Shown: positions 50,025-58,739 of the stretch, piece after piece
Layout: each line of letters begins with the position of its first letter
Numbering within the stretch: position 1 is the stretch's first letter
Assembly (NCBI GenBank): GCA_026400565.1
Contig: JAPLOV010000191.1
Coordinates: 1-58,739, forward strand
Length of the DNA: 58,739 nucleotides
Source of the DNA: Hyphomicrobiales bacterium
Lineage (GTDB): Bacteria > Pseudomonadota > Alphaproteobacteria > Rhizobiales > Beijerinckiaceae
Direction: 5' to 3'
Position numbers and translations under genes: made by a program
The notes under the pieces: model-generated
The model's database searches: none
The model's input: only the letters and a program-made list of their open reading frames with translations
Told to the model about the DNA's origin: nothing

Positions 50025-51719
50025 TCACGACGTGATCGGTGGCAGCACCGGCGTCAGGGGGCTCAGTGTCTGGCTTGTGCCGATGATGGAAAGCGTCTGT
50101 GTCTTGCCGTCCTTGGTGAACACGATGTCGATCCGGTCTCCCGGCAGCGAGCGGGTCAGGTTGATCTGGTCCCGGACCACAGGGTCGCGCGAAATGAGGG
50201 TGACGTCGGTGTTCGAGACAAAGATGTCCATGTCGCCACGGGCCAGATCGGTCAGTTCAATCCGGTTGACCTTGGCCCGGTCGGCCACCTGCCCGGTCAG
50301 CGCCGAGCCCATCAGCACCTGGTCCACGCCATCGCCCTTGGCAAAGCGGTAGATGCCGCCGGTGTTCATGCGCACGAGGTCATTGTCCTTGCCGCCGCTC
50401 ACGGTGGAATAGAACGTCGCCGTGATATCGTCCTTGCCGGCACCGCCATCGACGGTGCCGCTGGCCAGAAGCAGGATGTCGTCATCGCCGGCACCGCCTT
50501 CGAGCGTCGCCTCGTCAAACGCCGTCAGCGTGTCGTTCCCCGCGCCGCCATTGGCAAAGCCGCCAGCCCGCAGACTGATAGCATCGGCCCCCTCGCCGCC
50601 ATCGGCACTGATCCGGGCTTCACCGACGATGATGTCATCGCCATCACCGCCGAAGGCAAGTCCATCTGTTGCGTCTTCCTCATCATCACCGCCGGTGGAG
50701 AACATGGTGATCCGGTCGTTTCCGGCTCCGCCCACCGCCAGCATGTTGCCGAACAGGACATCGTCGCCCTCTTCGCCGAAGACGATGTTGCCGATCACGA
50801 TGTCGTCGCCGAGGCCGCCATAGATTTCGGCATTGCCGTCGGACATCACATAGTCATTGCCTTCGCCAGCCCTGACCAGCGCGTTGTTGGCTCCCGCAAG
50901 GAAGATCACATCCGAGCCGTTTCCACCCGTGACGTTGAACGTCGCGAGGCGCGTATCCTCTTCGCCGGGATCGTTGGTGTCGAGCACAACAGTGCCGCCA
51001 TTGTCGCCGGTCCGGGCGGTGATCACGAAGCCTTCATTCGACCGCGTGGCGCGGCCAGCGTCGACAACCCTTGCGCTGGGCAGCACTGCTTCCGGATCAG
51101 ACGGATCGATCACGACATTGCTGATCTGCGCCTCCAGCGCGCGCCGGGAGACCTCGACGGTTGCACGTCCAAGGGCCTGCACGCGCATGGGCAGGGACCG
51201 GTCGAAGATGTCGCCAAGCGTCTTGCCGGATGACGCCGCATTGGCGATGATCGAGATCGGCGTCGGTGCTTTTGACTGCCCCCCCTTGAGGGCCTTGGCC
51301 AAGGCACCGACGATCGCACTGCCGGGCGTATTCGCGTTGCTCAGGCTGCCCACGATGTCGGCAATGCCCAGCTTGCCGGAACTGCCAAATGCGCCGGTAT
51401 TCGCCCGCGCATTGGACAGGCTCTCGGCTTGCAGTATGCGGTTGACCGCGCGCTGGGTGGCGCGCTTCAGGGAATCGGTCAGTTGCTCGGAACGGACGAT
51501 GCCGCGCGCTTCCTCGATCCCGTTCAGCGCTACGGATGCCTCGCCAACCCTGTTGGCCAGCCCGTTGAGGTTGCGGGCCTGGGTGCGCAGGTCGGTCTGG
51601 GTCAGTTCGACCTGACGGCCGGCGGCCTGGCTCACCTGCGACAGCGCGCGTGCGCCCTGCCGCACGCTGGCGGCGGACACGAACGCCGTGTTCGCGGAGC
51701 GGTCCGAGATTTCGACCAT
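50025..51719 (-). CDS. Beta-roll (RTX-like) calcium-binding protein with a unique helical N-terminus
   Basis: The 564-residue protein has no signal peptide. Residues 1-120 are helical (MVEISDRSANTAFVSAASVR, QAAGRQVELTQTDLRTQARN). A central stretch of low similarity follows. From about 270 to 460 there are RTX-type turns such as GGNGSD, GGLGDDIV, GEEGDDVLFG, GGAGNDTLTA and GGAGDDDILL. A beta-rich C-terminal domain (VNRIELTDLARGDMDIFVSN) ends the protein. Such proteins usually leave by a C-terminal type I signal. ATG 51719 has AGG upstream. It is divergent from the GH3 gene. Function unknown. Confidence 0.8.
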   Translation of the reverse strand: MVEISDRSANTAFVSAASVRQGARALSQVSQAAGRQVELTQTDLRTQARNLNGLANRVGEASVALNGIEEARGIVRSEQLTDSLKRATQRAVNRILQAESLSNARANTGAFGSSGKLGIADIVGSLSNANTPGSAIVGALAKALKGGQSKAPTPISIIANAASSGKTLGDIFDRSLPMRVQALGRATVEVSRRALEAQISNVVIDPSDPEAVLPSARVVDAGRATRSNEGFVITARTGDNGGTVVLDTNDPGEEDTRLATFNVTGGNGSDVIFLAGANNALVRAGEGNDYVMSDGNAEIYGGLGDDIVIGNIVFGEEGDDVLFGNMLAVGGAGNDRITMFSTGGDDEEDATDGLAFGGDGDDIIVGEARISADGGEGADAISLRAGGFANGGAGNDTLTAFDEATLEGGAGDDDILLLASGTVDGGAGKDDITATFYSTVSGGKDNDLVRMNTGGIYRFAKGDGVDQVLMGSALTGQVADRAKVNRIELTDLARGDMDIFVSNTDVTLISRDPVVRDQINLTRSLPGDRIDIVFTKDGKTQTLSIIGTSQTLSPLTPVLPPITS

Positions 51720-51932
51720 GGCCCTGCCTGTTTCATACAACCCGAATCAGTCTCAGCCATGAGCGTCGGCGCTTTGTGTTGAGAAACGCTGAAATCGATC
51801 AGCCGGATTGCGGGCTTGTGCGAAAATCATCCCCCGGCAACTTGCGGGCCTGCGCCGAAGCGCTCTATTGCATCGCGTCCATGAGCCTCCAGGGTTCCGA
51901 TAGGCCGTTATGGCCTTCTGCTGCTCCAAGGG

Positions 51933-54188
51933 ATGTCGATGCCGCGCCTGTTGCTCCGGTTGTTTCTCGGCTCTCTCGCGCTCCTCGCGCCCTGTCTGGC
52001 CGTCGGCGACGCTGCCGCACAAATGCCGATGGCCTGGAAGACCGGCCCGGAAGCCGCCGCCATCGAGCGCAGGATCGACCGGCTGCTGCGCCAGATGACA
52101 CTCGACGAGAAGGTCGGCCAGTTGCACCTCTATGGCCGGCGTAAGGGTTTCGACTACGGCGAGATCCGCTCGGGCCGCATCGGCAACGTGATGAACTTCG
52201 TCGATCCGGCCGAGATGGCTGCCGTGCAGAAGGCGGCGCGCGAAAGCCGGCTGAAAATTCCGCTGCTGATCGGCCTCGATGCGGTGCATGGGGTCTCGAC
52301 CTATTTCCCGCTGCCTCTCGGCCAGGCTGCCACCTTCAACCCGGCTCTGGTCGAGGAAGCGGCACTCTGGACCGGGCGCGAGGCAAGGGCGCTGGGCATC
52401 AACTGGACCTTCGCGCCGATGGTCGACATGGGCCGCGATCCGCGCTGGGGCCGGCTGCTTGAAGGCGCGGGCGAGGATGTGCACCTGTCCGGCATCATGG
52501 CCGCCGCCCGCACCCGTGGCTATCAGGCCGGCGGCGTCGCCGCGACCGTGAAGCACTTCGTCGGCTATGGCGGCGGGGAAGCCGGGCGCGACTACAACAC
52601 CGCCTGGATTCCGGCCGAGCAATTGCACGATCTGCACCTGCCGCCCTTCAGGTCGGCGCACGATGCCGGCTCACTTTCGGTGATGGCCGCCTTCAATTCG
52701 GTCAACGGCATGCCGGCCACCGCCCACAAGGGCATGCTGACAGACCTGTTGCGCCGGCGATGGGGCTTCAGGGGGTTGGTCGTCTCCGACTTCGGCTCCA
52801 TTCCCGAACTGGTGGCCCATGGCATTGCCCGCGATGAAGCGGAAGCGGCGCGCAAGGCCCTCGCCGCCGGCATCGATATCGACATGATGGGCTTTGTCTA
52901 TTCCCGCCACCTGGCGACCGAGGTTCGCGCCGGCCGCGTGCCCACCGCCCAGGTCGACGAGGCCGTGCGCCGCGTGCTGCGTGTCAAGTTTCACGCCGGC
53001 ATGGATACGATCAGCGACATCGACCCGAAAACAGCCGAAAGCGCACTGCAATCGCCGCCGGCACTCGATGCAGCCCGCCGCGCGGCCCGAGAATCCATCA
53101 TCCTGCTGGAGAACGACGGCATCCTGCCGCTCGATCCGGCCCGCCATCGCAGCATTGCCGTGATCGGCGCTCTGGCCCGGCCCGATCAGGAAAAGGTCTG
53201 GACAGACCCGGCAGGCGTGCCGCGCAAGCCACTCGAAAGCCTTGATGCGGCGCTGGCGCGACTGCTCGGCGGCGGCGCAACAGTGAGCTACCAGCCCGGC
53301 ATCACCACCTATTGCGGTACGGAATTCGCCGATCGCGCTGCCGCCATCGAGGCAGCGTCCACCGCCGATGTCATCATCGCCAAGCTCGGCGAGGACTGCG
53401 AGTTCATGGGCGAGGGTGCCTCGCGCACGCGCCTGACATTGCCCGGCGTTCAGGACGCGTTGCTCGAAGAGTTGATCGGCACCGGCAAGCCGGTCGTGCT
53501 GGTTCTGGCAACGGGCAGGCCGCTGGTGCTCAGCCATCTCAAGGGCAGGCTGGCCGCCCTGGTCCAGACCTTCCATGCCGGCTCCGAAGGGCGCACCGCC
53601 ATCGCCGAGGTTCTGACCGGGGCTGTCAATCCATCGGGCAAGACACCGATCAGCTTTCCACGGGCGGTCGGTCAGATCCCGGTCTACCACGACCATCTGC
53701 CAACGGGCCGGCCAGAGACCAAGGGTCGCTTCCGCTATGAATCCATCTTCATGGACGAGGCGAACCAGCCGCTCTATCCGTTCGGATATGGGCTATCCTA
53801 CACGCGCTTCAGCATCGGCGATCTCAGGATCGAGACTCCGCGCATCGACCCTAACGGCCTTCTAAAGGCGAGCGTTCTGGTCAGCAACACAGGCTCCCGA
53901 GACGGACAGGAGGTCGTGCAGCTTTACCTGCGGCAGCCGGTGGCGAGCATTTCGCGCCCCGTGCGCCAGCTCAAGGCCTTCGAGAAGGTCATGCTCAAGG
54001 CCGGTGCCAGCCGGCGCGTCAGTTTCACGGTGCCGGCGCAGGCGCTGGGCTATCACGATGCCGCTGGCAGGCTGCTGGTCGAGGCCGGTGGCTTCGAGGT
54101 CCATGTCGGCACCTCCTCGATGACCGAGCTCAAGGGCGAGTTCAGCGTTTCGGGCAGCACGCGCGATGGCGTCAGGATGAGGCCATGA
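51933..54188 (+). CDS. Periplasmic beta-glucosidase, glycoside hydrolase family 3 (BglX-like)
   Basis: The 751-residue enzyme has a signal peptide (RLFLGSLALLAPCLAVGDAAA) and the GH3 N-terminal barrel with PLLIGLDAVHGVSTYFPLPL and ATVKHFVGYGGGEAGRDYN. The nucleophile is Asp286 in LVVSDFGSI. The C-terminal alpha/beta sandwich and a fibronectin III-like domain (LVSNTGSRDGQEVVQLYL) follow. It should release glucose from beta-glucosides in the periplasm. ATG 51939 is an equally good start (AAGGG 6 nt upstream). It overlaps the MOSC gene by four bases. Confidence 0.94.
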   Translation: MSMPRLLLRLFLGSLALLAPCLAVGDAAAQMPMAWKTGPEAAAIERRIDRLLRQMTLDEKVGQLHLYGRRKGFDYGEIRSGRIGNVMNFVDPAEMAAVQKAARESRLKIPLLIGLDAVHGVSTYFPLPLGQAATFNPALVEEAALWTGREARALGINWTFAPMVDMGRDPRWGRLLEGAGEDVHLSGIMAAARTRGYQAGGVAATVKHFVGYGGGEAGRDYNTAWIPAEQLHDLHLPPFRSAHDAGSLSVMAAFNSVNGMPATAHKGMLTDLLRRRWGFRGLVVSDFGSIPELVAHGIARDEAEAARKALAAGIDIDMMGFVYSRHLATEVRAGRVPTAQVDEAVRRVLRVKFHAGMDTISDIDPKTAESALQSPPALDAARRAARESIILLENDGILPLDPARHRSIAVIGALARPDQEKVWTDPAGVPRKPLESLDAALARLLGGGATVSYQPGITTYCGTEFADRAAAIEAASTADVIIAKLGEDCEFMGEGASRTRLTLPGVQDALLEELIGTGKPVVLVLATGRPLVLSHLKGRLAALVQTFHAGSEGRTAIAEVLTGAVNPSGKTPISFPRAVGQIPVYHDHLPTGRPETKGRFRYESIFMDEANQPLYPFGYGLSYTRFSIGDLRIETPRIDPNGLLKASVLVSNTGSRDGQEVVQLYLRQPVASISRPVRQLKAFEKVMLKAGASRRVSFTVPAQALGYHDAAGRLLVEAGGFEVHVGTSSMTELKGEFSVSGSTRDGVRMRP

Positions 54189-54793
54189 GCGGGGAACGCA
54201 TGCACCGGACAGGCGCCATCGTCAGCGTCCACAGCACCGTGTCGTCGCCCGCCGGAGCCGACAGCTTCGTGACCGCGCCCCATCAGGAACTGTCGCTCGA
54301 CATCGCCGGCATCGCCGGCGACCGCCATGCCGGCGCAACGCGCGCCGCCGGTCCGCGTGAGCCCTGGCTGCCGAGGGGCATGAGCCTGCGCAATGACCGG
54401 CAGCTTTCCGTGCTCTCGCGGGAGGAACTGGCCCGGATCGCCACAGGCCTCGGCCTGGCGGCGCTTGACCCCGGCCTGATCGGGGCCAATCTGGTGACAG
54501 AGGGGATCGCGGATCTGTCGCGGCTGCCACCCGGCGCGCACCTCGCCATTGGCGGCAACTGGGGCGGCCAGGGGCGCTTCGACGGCCACACCCTGCTGCG
54601 CGTCGAGGCCTACAACCGGCCCTGCCGCGGACCGGGCCGGAAGCTCGCAGCGGCTTATGGCAACCCGGATCTTGAATTCGCCTTCGTCACGGTCGCCAGA
54701 TCACTGCGCGGGCTGGTGCTCAGCGTCGCCCACCCGGGCGTGATCCGGCCCGGCGATGCGGTCGTGGTCATCCCGCCGCTGTTGGCTCCGTGA
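54185..54793 (+). CDS. MOSC-domain protein
   Basis: MOSC domains carry sulfur or bind molybdenum cofactor through a conserved cysteine. The 202-residue product has LDIAGIAGDRHAG near the N-terminus, RNDRQLSVLSREELA, LIGANLVTEG and RVEAYNRPCRGPGRKLA, where the Cys is the expected functional residue. The ATGA overlap with the GH3 gene suggests coupled translation, though the two have no obvious shared pathway. Confidence 0.87.
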   Translation: MSGERMHRTGAIVSVHSTVSSPAGADSFVTAPHQELSLDIAGIAGDRHAGATRAAGPREPWLPRGMSLRNDRQLSVLSREELARIATGLGLAALDPGLIGANLVTEGIADLSRLPPGAHLAIGGNWGGQGRFDGHTLLRVEAYNRPCRGPGRKLAAAYGNPDLEFAFVTVARSLRGLVLSVAHPGVIRPGDAVVVIPPLLAP

Positions 54794-54906
54794 TCCCGGC
54801 CCCTGCTGCCCGACCAATTCATCGCCGGCATGCGTGCCATCACGCGAATGCGTGGGTGATAGTCGCCGCACACTGATATGCAGCCGCATTGAAAAGCGCG
54901 GACACC

Positions 54907-55860
54907 ATGCCCAAACCGAGCCTCCTGTCGCCTGCCAGCCTTGGCCTCCTGCTCGGCTTGCTTGGCGTTGTCGCCTTTGGCGGCACCTTTCCGATGACGA
55001 AGCTGGCCGTGGCCTGGTTCGATCCGGTGTTCGTCACCTTCGGGCGGGCCGGCATCGCGGGCCTTCTGGCGCTCATTGTCATTGTGGTGCTGCGCAAGCC
55101 CTTGCCGGACAAACACCTTTGGCTGCCGATCGGCATCGCGGCGCTCTGCCTCGTCTGGGGCTTTCCGGGGCTGACCAATTTCGCGATGCGGCTGGTGGAA
55201 TCATCCCATGCCGGCGTCGTGGCCGGCATCCTGCCGCTCGGCACCGCCGTGGCTGCCGCCATCATCCTGCGCGAACCCCAGAGCCGGGCCTTCTGGGCCA
55301 TCTCGATCCTCGGCATGCTGGTCGTGGTCGGCTTTGCCATGCGCAGCGGCGGCGGAGCCGGAATCGGGGGTTCTCTTGGCCCAGCTTCTCTTGGCCCAGC
55401 TTCTCTTGGCCCAGCTTCTCTTGGCCTCGGCGACATCCTGGTGCTGATCTCGGTGGCCGTCGCCTCGACCGGATATGTCTACTCGGCCAAGGCGGCACGG
55501 GTCATGCCCGGCTGGGAAGTGATCTCGTGGATCCTTGTCGTCGCCTTGCCGATCAACCTTGCCGGCATGGCGCTGAGCTGGCCCGGCAGCGCAGCCTTTA
55601 CCGCTGCGCCGATCTCGGCACTGGCCGGTTTCGCCTATGTCACCGTGATCAGCCAGTATGTCGGCTTCTTCTTCTGGAATGCCGGCCTCGCCATGGGCGG
55701 GGTGGCGCGCGTCGGGCAGGTGCAGTTGCTGCAAACCTTCATAACCCTGATCTTCGCCGCGACGCTGGCCGGCGAGACGGTGGAGCCGGTCGTCTGGCTG
55801 GTGGCCGTGGTGGTTGTCGCGCTCGTGATTGCCGCCAAACGCGTGGCGCACAAGACCTGA
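54907..55860 (+). CDS. EamA-family (DMT) transporter
   Basis: Two EamA repeats of five helices each are visible: GLLLGLLGVVAFGGTFPMTK to GMLVVVGFAMRS, and ILVLISVAVASTGYVYSAK to VVVVALVIAAKRVAH. Family members export or import small metabolites; the substrate is unknown. Between the halves the loop carries GPASL repeated three times, made by a 15-bp tandem repeat. ATG 54907 begins MPKPSLLSPASLG; a TTG 18 nt upstream is less likely. Confidence 0.88.
   Translation: MPKPSLLSPASLGLLLGLLGVVAFGGTFPMTKLAVAWFDPVFVTFGRAGIAGLLALIVIVVLRKPLPDKHLWLPIGIAALCLVWGFPGLTNFAMRLVESSHAGVVAGILPLGTAVAAAIILREPQSRAFWAISILGMLVVVGFAMRSGGGAGIGGSLGPASLGPASLGPASLGLGDILVLISVAVASTGYVYSAKAARVMPGWEVISWILVVALPINLAGMALSWPGSAAFTAAPISALAGFAYVTVISQYVGFFFWNAGLAMGGVARVGQVQLLQTFITLIFAATLAGETVEPVVWLVAVVVVALVIAAKRVAHKT
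55371..55426 (+). repeat. 15-bp tandem repeat inside the EamA gene
   Basis: The unit TTCTCTTGGCCCAGC occurs three times exactly plus 11 bases of a fourth copy. It encodes the loop repeat SLGPA and keeps frame. The copies are identical, so the expansion is recent. Confidence 0.9.
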
Positions 55861-55965
55861 GCCGGCAAGACCTGAGCCGGCCCGGCCGATCTAGCCTGTT
55901 GGGCCAAGCCGCGTTATGACGGACGAAACTGGCCGCCCGATCATGCCGGACCAGATCATGCCGGA
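55852..55965 (+). repeat. Two further 15-bp tandem duplications between the EamA and TctC genes
   Basis: At 55852-55881 the unit AAGACCTGAGCCGGC is present twice and duplicates the EamA stop codon. At 55939-55965 the unit GATCATGCCGGACCA is followed by a second copy matching at 12 of 15 bases, which ends just before the ribosome-binding site of the next gene. Confidence 0.8.
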
Positions 55966-55974
55966 GGAACACCC

Positions 55975-56961
55975 ATGACAACCATCACCCGCCGCCGCTC
56001 GCTCGGCCTGATCGCCGGAGCCATCGCTGCTCCCTCGCTGGTCCGCGCCCAGGGCGCATGGGCTCCCTCGCGCACCATCACCATGGTCGTTCCCTATCCA
56101 GCCGGCGGCCCAACAGATGCGATCGGCCGCATCATGGCCAAGGAACTCGAGGCGATCTTCAAGGTCGGTGTGGTGGTCGACAACCGTGCCGGTGCATCGG
56201 GTGCCGTCGGCACCCGTTCGGTGGCGCGCGGCGAGGCCGATGGCCACCTCATCATCTTCGGCAACAACCAGACCCATGGCTCGAACAGTTTCCTGCTGAA
56301 GGAGCCGGGCTACGATCCGCAGAAGGATTTCGCCCCGCTCGCCGGCGTCGGCTCGTTCGAGCATGTCTTCGTGGTGCGCAAGGACCTGCCGGCGAAGACC
56401 ATTCCCGAACTGGTGGCGCTCGCCAAGGCCGATCCGGGCAAGCTGAACTATGGCTCCACCGGCATTGGCTCGGGCTCGCACCTGTTCACCGAACTGTTCA
56501 TGGCCCGCACCGGCACGAAGATGACGCATGTGCCCTTCCGTGGTGCTGCTCCGCTGGTGCAGGAACTGATGGGCGGGCGCATCGACATTGCCAACTCGAC
56601 CCTGCCCTCGGTGCTGGGCCAGATCCAGAGCGGCGACCTGCGTGCCATCGCCCTTGCCAGCCCGGCCCGCAACATGGCGGTGCCTGCCGTGGCGACCCTG
56701 CGCGAGCAGGGCATTGCCAACGCCGATGCCGATTCGTGGGCGGCTTTCTTCGCGCCCGCCGCAACGCCTGCCGCGGCGCTGGCCCGCCTCTCCGCAGAGG
56801 TGGTCAACGTGCTCAACGCGTCAGGCCCGCGTGAAGCCATCCTGCGCACCGGTTTCACCATGAACGTGCGTGATCCGGCCGCCTTTCGGCCCTACCACGC
56901 ACAGGAGATCACCGTCCTGCGCGATGTCATCGAAGCAGCCGGCATCAAGCCGACCGAGTGA
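55975..56961 (+). CDS. TctC/Bug-type periplasmic substrate-binding protein
   Basis: The 328-residue protein has a twin-arginine-type export signal (TRRRSLGLIAGAIAAPSLVR). The Bug-fold motifs are present: ITMVVPYPAGGPTDAIGR, VVVDNRAGASGAVGTR and THVPFRGAAPLVQELMGGR. Such proteins bind carboxylates for tripartite tricarboxylate transporters, but no TctA/TctB genes are nearby, as is common for orphan Bug proteins. GGAGGAACACCC precedes ATG. It ends just before the PPOX gene. Confidence 0.92.
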   Translation: MTTITRRRSLGLIAGAIAAPSLVRAQGAWAPSRTITMVVPYPAGGPTDAIGRIMAKELEAIFKVGVVVDNRAGASGAVGTRSVARGEADGHLIIFGNNQTHGSNSFLLKEPGYDPQKDFAPLAGVGSFEHVFVVRKDLPAKTIPELVALAKADPGKLNYGSTGIGSGSHLFTELFMARTGTKMTHVPFRGAAPLVQELMGGRIDIANSTLPSVLGQIQSGDLRAIALASPARNMAVPAVATLREQGIANADADSWAAFFAPAATPAAALARLSAEVVNVLNASGPREAILRTGFTMNVRDPAAFRPYHAQEITVLRDVIEAAGIKPTE

Positions 56962-56966
56962 GCCTG

Positions 56967-57581
56967 ATGAGCGACACGATCTGCAGCATCGCCGAACTCG
57001 AAGCGATCTATGGCCAGATCGTGCCCGCGGCAAAACTCAAGGTGCTCGACCACATCTCGGAGCACTATGGCCAGTTCATCGCAGCAGCACCGTTCGTGCT
57101 GCTGGCGACGAGCGGCCCCGAAGGCCTCGATTGCTCGCCGCGCGGCGATCCGAAGGGTTTTGTCCGCATCCATGATGCGAAGACCCTGATGATCCCCGAC
57201 AGGCGCGGCAACAACCGCGTCGACAGCCTGCGCAACATCGTGCGCGATCCGCGCATCGCGCTGCTGTTCATGATCCCCGGCATCGGCGAGACCATGCGCG
57301 TCAACGGAGAGGCGCACCTGTCGACCAACCTGGCCTTGCGCGAAAGCTTTGCCATGGAGGACAAGATCCCCGCCTCGGTGATCGTCATCACGGTCCGCGA
57401 GATCTACACCCAGTGCCAGAAGGCGCTGGTGCGCTCGAAGCTGTGGGACCCGGCCACGCAGATATCGCGCTCCGCCCTGCCCTCGACCGGCTCGATGTTG
57501 CAGGCCATCAGCCAGGGCGCCTTCGACGGCAAGGCCTATGACGACGACTATCCGGAGCGGATGAAGCGCACGATCTACTGA
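56967..57581 (+). CDS. Pyridoxamine 5'-phosphate oxidase family flavoprotein
   Basis: The 204-residue product has a PPOX-like split barrel: FVLLATSGPEGLDCSPRGDP, LMIPDRRGNNRVDSLRNIV, IALLFMIPGIGETMRVNGEA and a C-terminal CQKALVRSKLWDP stretch. These match the subfamily sometimes annotated MSMEG_1061-like, which binds FMN; a substrate is not known. ATG 56967 is chosen over an overlapping GTG at 56958. It follows the TctC gene by 5 nt and probably shares its transcript. Confidence 0.88.
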   Translation: MSDTICSIAELEAIYGQIVPAAKLKVLDHISEHYGQFIAAAPFVLLATSGPEGLDCSPRGDPKGFVRIHDAKTLMIPDRRGNNRVDSLRNIVRDPRIALLFMIPGIGETMRVNGEAHLSTNLALRESFAMEDKIPASVIVITVREIYTQCQKALVRSKLWDPATQISRSALPSTGSMLQAISQGAFDGKAYDDDYPERMKRTIY

Positions 57582-57625
57582 GCGGCTGCCATGGGCCTGT
57601 CTGGCCACTCGCCAAGCAAGGCGAA

Positions 57626-58534
57626 CTAGCGTGAGAATTTCCGCACGAACGACCAGATCACCTCGGTGCCTTCAATATCCCGATTGCGCGGGCCGAGCAC
57701 GCGTTCGAACCGGCTGGGACCGCTTGCCGACGGCATCTGGTGGCCGCCGCCGACGACACGATAGATGACCACGTCCTGCCCGGGCGGACACTGCGCCTCG
57801 CTGACCGTCACGCGTGATCCGTCGGTGGGGTCCAAATCCGGCAAGTCCCTCGCAGGACCCGATGGGCCACACCGGTTGATGCGCTGCCAGAATGCAGCTG
57901 TTCCATCCGTGCCGAGGAAGCGCCCAGGGACCGGCTGGTCCGGCACGAGCCTATCGTTGGTGCCGTTCATCAGCAGCAAAGGCACCGGCCGCGCAGGCCT
58001 GCAACGGGCCGAACTCGATTCCGGCAGGCTCGAGATGATGGCAGCACCGGCGGCAAACATGTCCGGCCTGTCACACAGCAGCCGCAACGCCATCATGCCG
58101 CCATTGCTGACGCCTGCAACATAAATGCGCCTGCGGTCGGCGACACCCTCCCTGACCAAGGTCTCGACCAGGCTCGTCAGGAAGGCGACGTCGCTCAGCC
58201 CCGCCGGCGGCTTGCGCCCGCGGAATTCGCGATCAGACCGGCCATCAGCCCAACTGCGGTTCAATCCGTCCGGAAATGCCAGAACCAACCCTCCTGTAAG
58301 GGCCAGAGAGGCCCATGGAGCATGTCGCAAAAGCTGTTCGGCGCTCCCACCGTTGCCATGCAAGGCAAGCACAAGCGGACGTGGGGCACCCGGTCCGGCA
58401 CCAAGCAGGAGAAAGCTGCGCTCGATCCCATCGGATTGCAGCGTCCGCTGCTGCTGCGCCTCGGCGGGCAGGATGTTGGCAAGGCCAATCCCCGAGGCCA
58501 GAACGAGACCTGCAATCGCCAGTCCTGCCTTCAC
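57626..58534 (-). CDS. LpqC/PHB-depolymerase-type secreted esterase
   Basis: The 302-residue alpha/beta hydrolase has a signal peptide (AGLAIAGLVLASGIGLANIL), an oxyanion-hole segment (LVLALHGNGGSAEQLL), the nucleophile motif GVSNGG, an acid in NGTNDRLVPDQPV and the catalytic His in GGGHQMP. Family members cleave short polyhydroxyalkanoates or feruloyl esters. The start is GTG 58534, overlapping the DUF1501 stop (GTGA), so the two genes are coupled. Confidence 0.87.
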   Translation of the reverse strand: MKAGLAIAGLVLASGIGLANILPAEAQQQRTLQSDGIERSFLLLGAGPGAPRPLVLALHGNGGSAEQLLRHAPWASLALTGGLVLAFPDGLNRSWADGRSDREFRGRKPPAGLSDVAFLTSLVETLVREGVADRRRIYVAGVSNGGMMALRLLCDRPDMFAAGAAIISSLPESSSARCRPARPVPLLLMNGTNDRLVPDQPVPGRFLGTDGTAAFWQRINRCGPSGPARDLPDLDPTDGSRVTVSEAQCPPGQDVVIYRVVGGGHQMPSASGPSRFERVLGPRNRDIEGTEVIWSFVRKFSR

Positions 58535-58739
58535 ACCACCAGACCCTTGACCGGGGCAAGCCCTGCCGTACCGGGAAAGACTTTCTCCGCCAGCACCGGG
58601 CCTGACACGCCGAACAGATCGGTCAGCACACCCTTGGTCACAGCCCTGAGGTCCATCGTCGGTTTCAGGTCGCGCTGCTCGTGCAGATTCTCCAGTTTCA
58701 GGCCCGGCCAGTCTGCAATCACCCGCCCGCCGCGCACGG
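58531..58739 (-). CDS. DUF1501 family protein, C-terminal part only
   Basis: The last 69 or so residues are visible; the 5' end is beyond the right edge. GGRVIADWPGLKLENLHEQRDL followed by DLRAVTKGVLTDLFGV and a terminal APVKGLVV are typical of the C-terminus of DUF1501 proteins, secreted proteins of the alkaline-phosphatase-like superfamily. It is immediately upstream of the esterase gene. Confidence 0.8.
   Translation of the reverse strand, partial: VRGGRVIADWPGLKLENLHEQRDLKPTMDLRAVTKGVLTDLFGVSGPVLAEKVFPGTAGLAPVKGLVV

Overview
The window is about 58.7 kb of GC-rich chromosomal DNA from an alphaproteobacterium, most likely Hyphomicrobiales (Rhizobiales). The basis is the alphaproteobacterial FtsZ tail (long linker ending in the conserved C-terminal peptide), an ArsR-methyltransferase fusion upstream of metF-metH, an LsrB/VtlR-type LysR regulator next to trxB and an Lrp/AsnC gene, and a type A RNase P RNA. 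The genus cannot be settled from the sequence alone.

Layout. (1) Positions 1-14112, minus strand: the distal half of the division and cell wall (dcw) cluster, ftsW-murG-murC-(accessory DNA)-murB-ddl-ftsQ-ftsA-ftsZ; ftsZ runs off the left edge a few codons before its end. (2) 14113-29690: an ArsR/SAM-methyltransferase regulator with metF and metH, a LuxR-domain remnant, a MacAB-like export locus with a broken permease, an AmpD-like amidase, a TerB/J-domain protein, a small lipoprotein, a lytic transglycosylase, the RNase P RNA gene rnpB, a DUF188 protein and an ankyrin gene. (3) 29691-38946, plus strand: the proximal half of the dcw cluster, mraZ-rsmH-ftsL-ftsI-murE-murF-mraY-murD. (4) 39088-49501: thymidine kinase, MsrP, a candidate small RNA, lsrB, trxB, an ELM1-family gene, an Lrp-type regulator, a secreted unknown, greA and carB. 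(5) 49502-58739: a beta-roll (RTX-like) protein, GH3 beta-glucosidase, MOSC protein, EamA transporter, TctC-type binding protein, PPOX flavoprotein, an LpqC-type esterase and the end of a DUF1501 gene.

The two dcw halves lie on opposite strands. Reversing 14113-38946 on paper places murD next to ftsW and restores the usual gene order, so a single inversion explains the arrangement.

The window also has many small lesions. ftsQ, the RTX protease and the ankyrin gene have apparent one-base losses; the MacB permease and murF have internal deletions (about 35 bp and about 130 bp); the ELM1 gene has an apparent 5-bp duplication. Several exact short tandem duplications (5-18 bp) are present. Two of the damaged genes, ftsQ and murF, are normally essential, so sequencing or assembly error, recoding and real decay all need to be separated. 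The most novel positive signal is an orphan structured RNA (about 40962-41090, minus strand) beside lsrB: a 17-bp-spaced promoter overlapped by a 21-bp dyad, three hairpins, a CU-rich anti-Shine-Dalgarno stretch and a strong intrinsic terminator.
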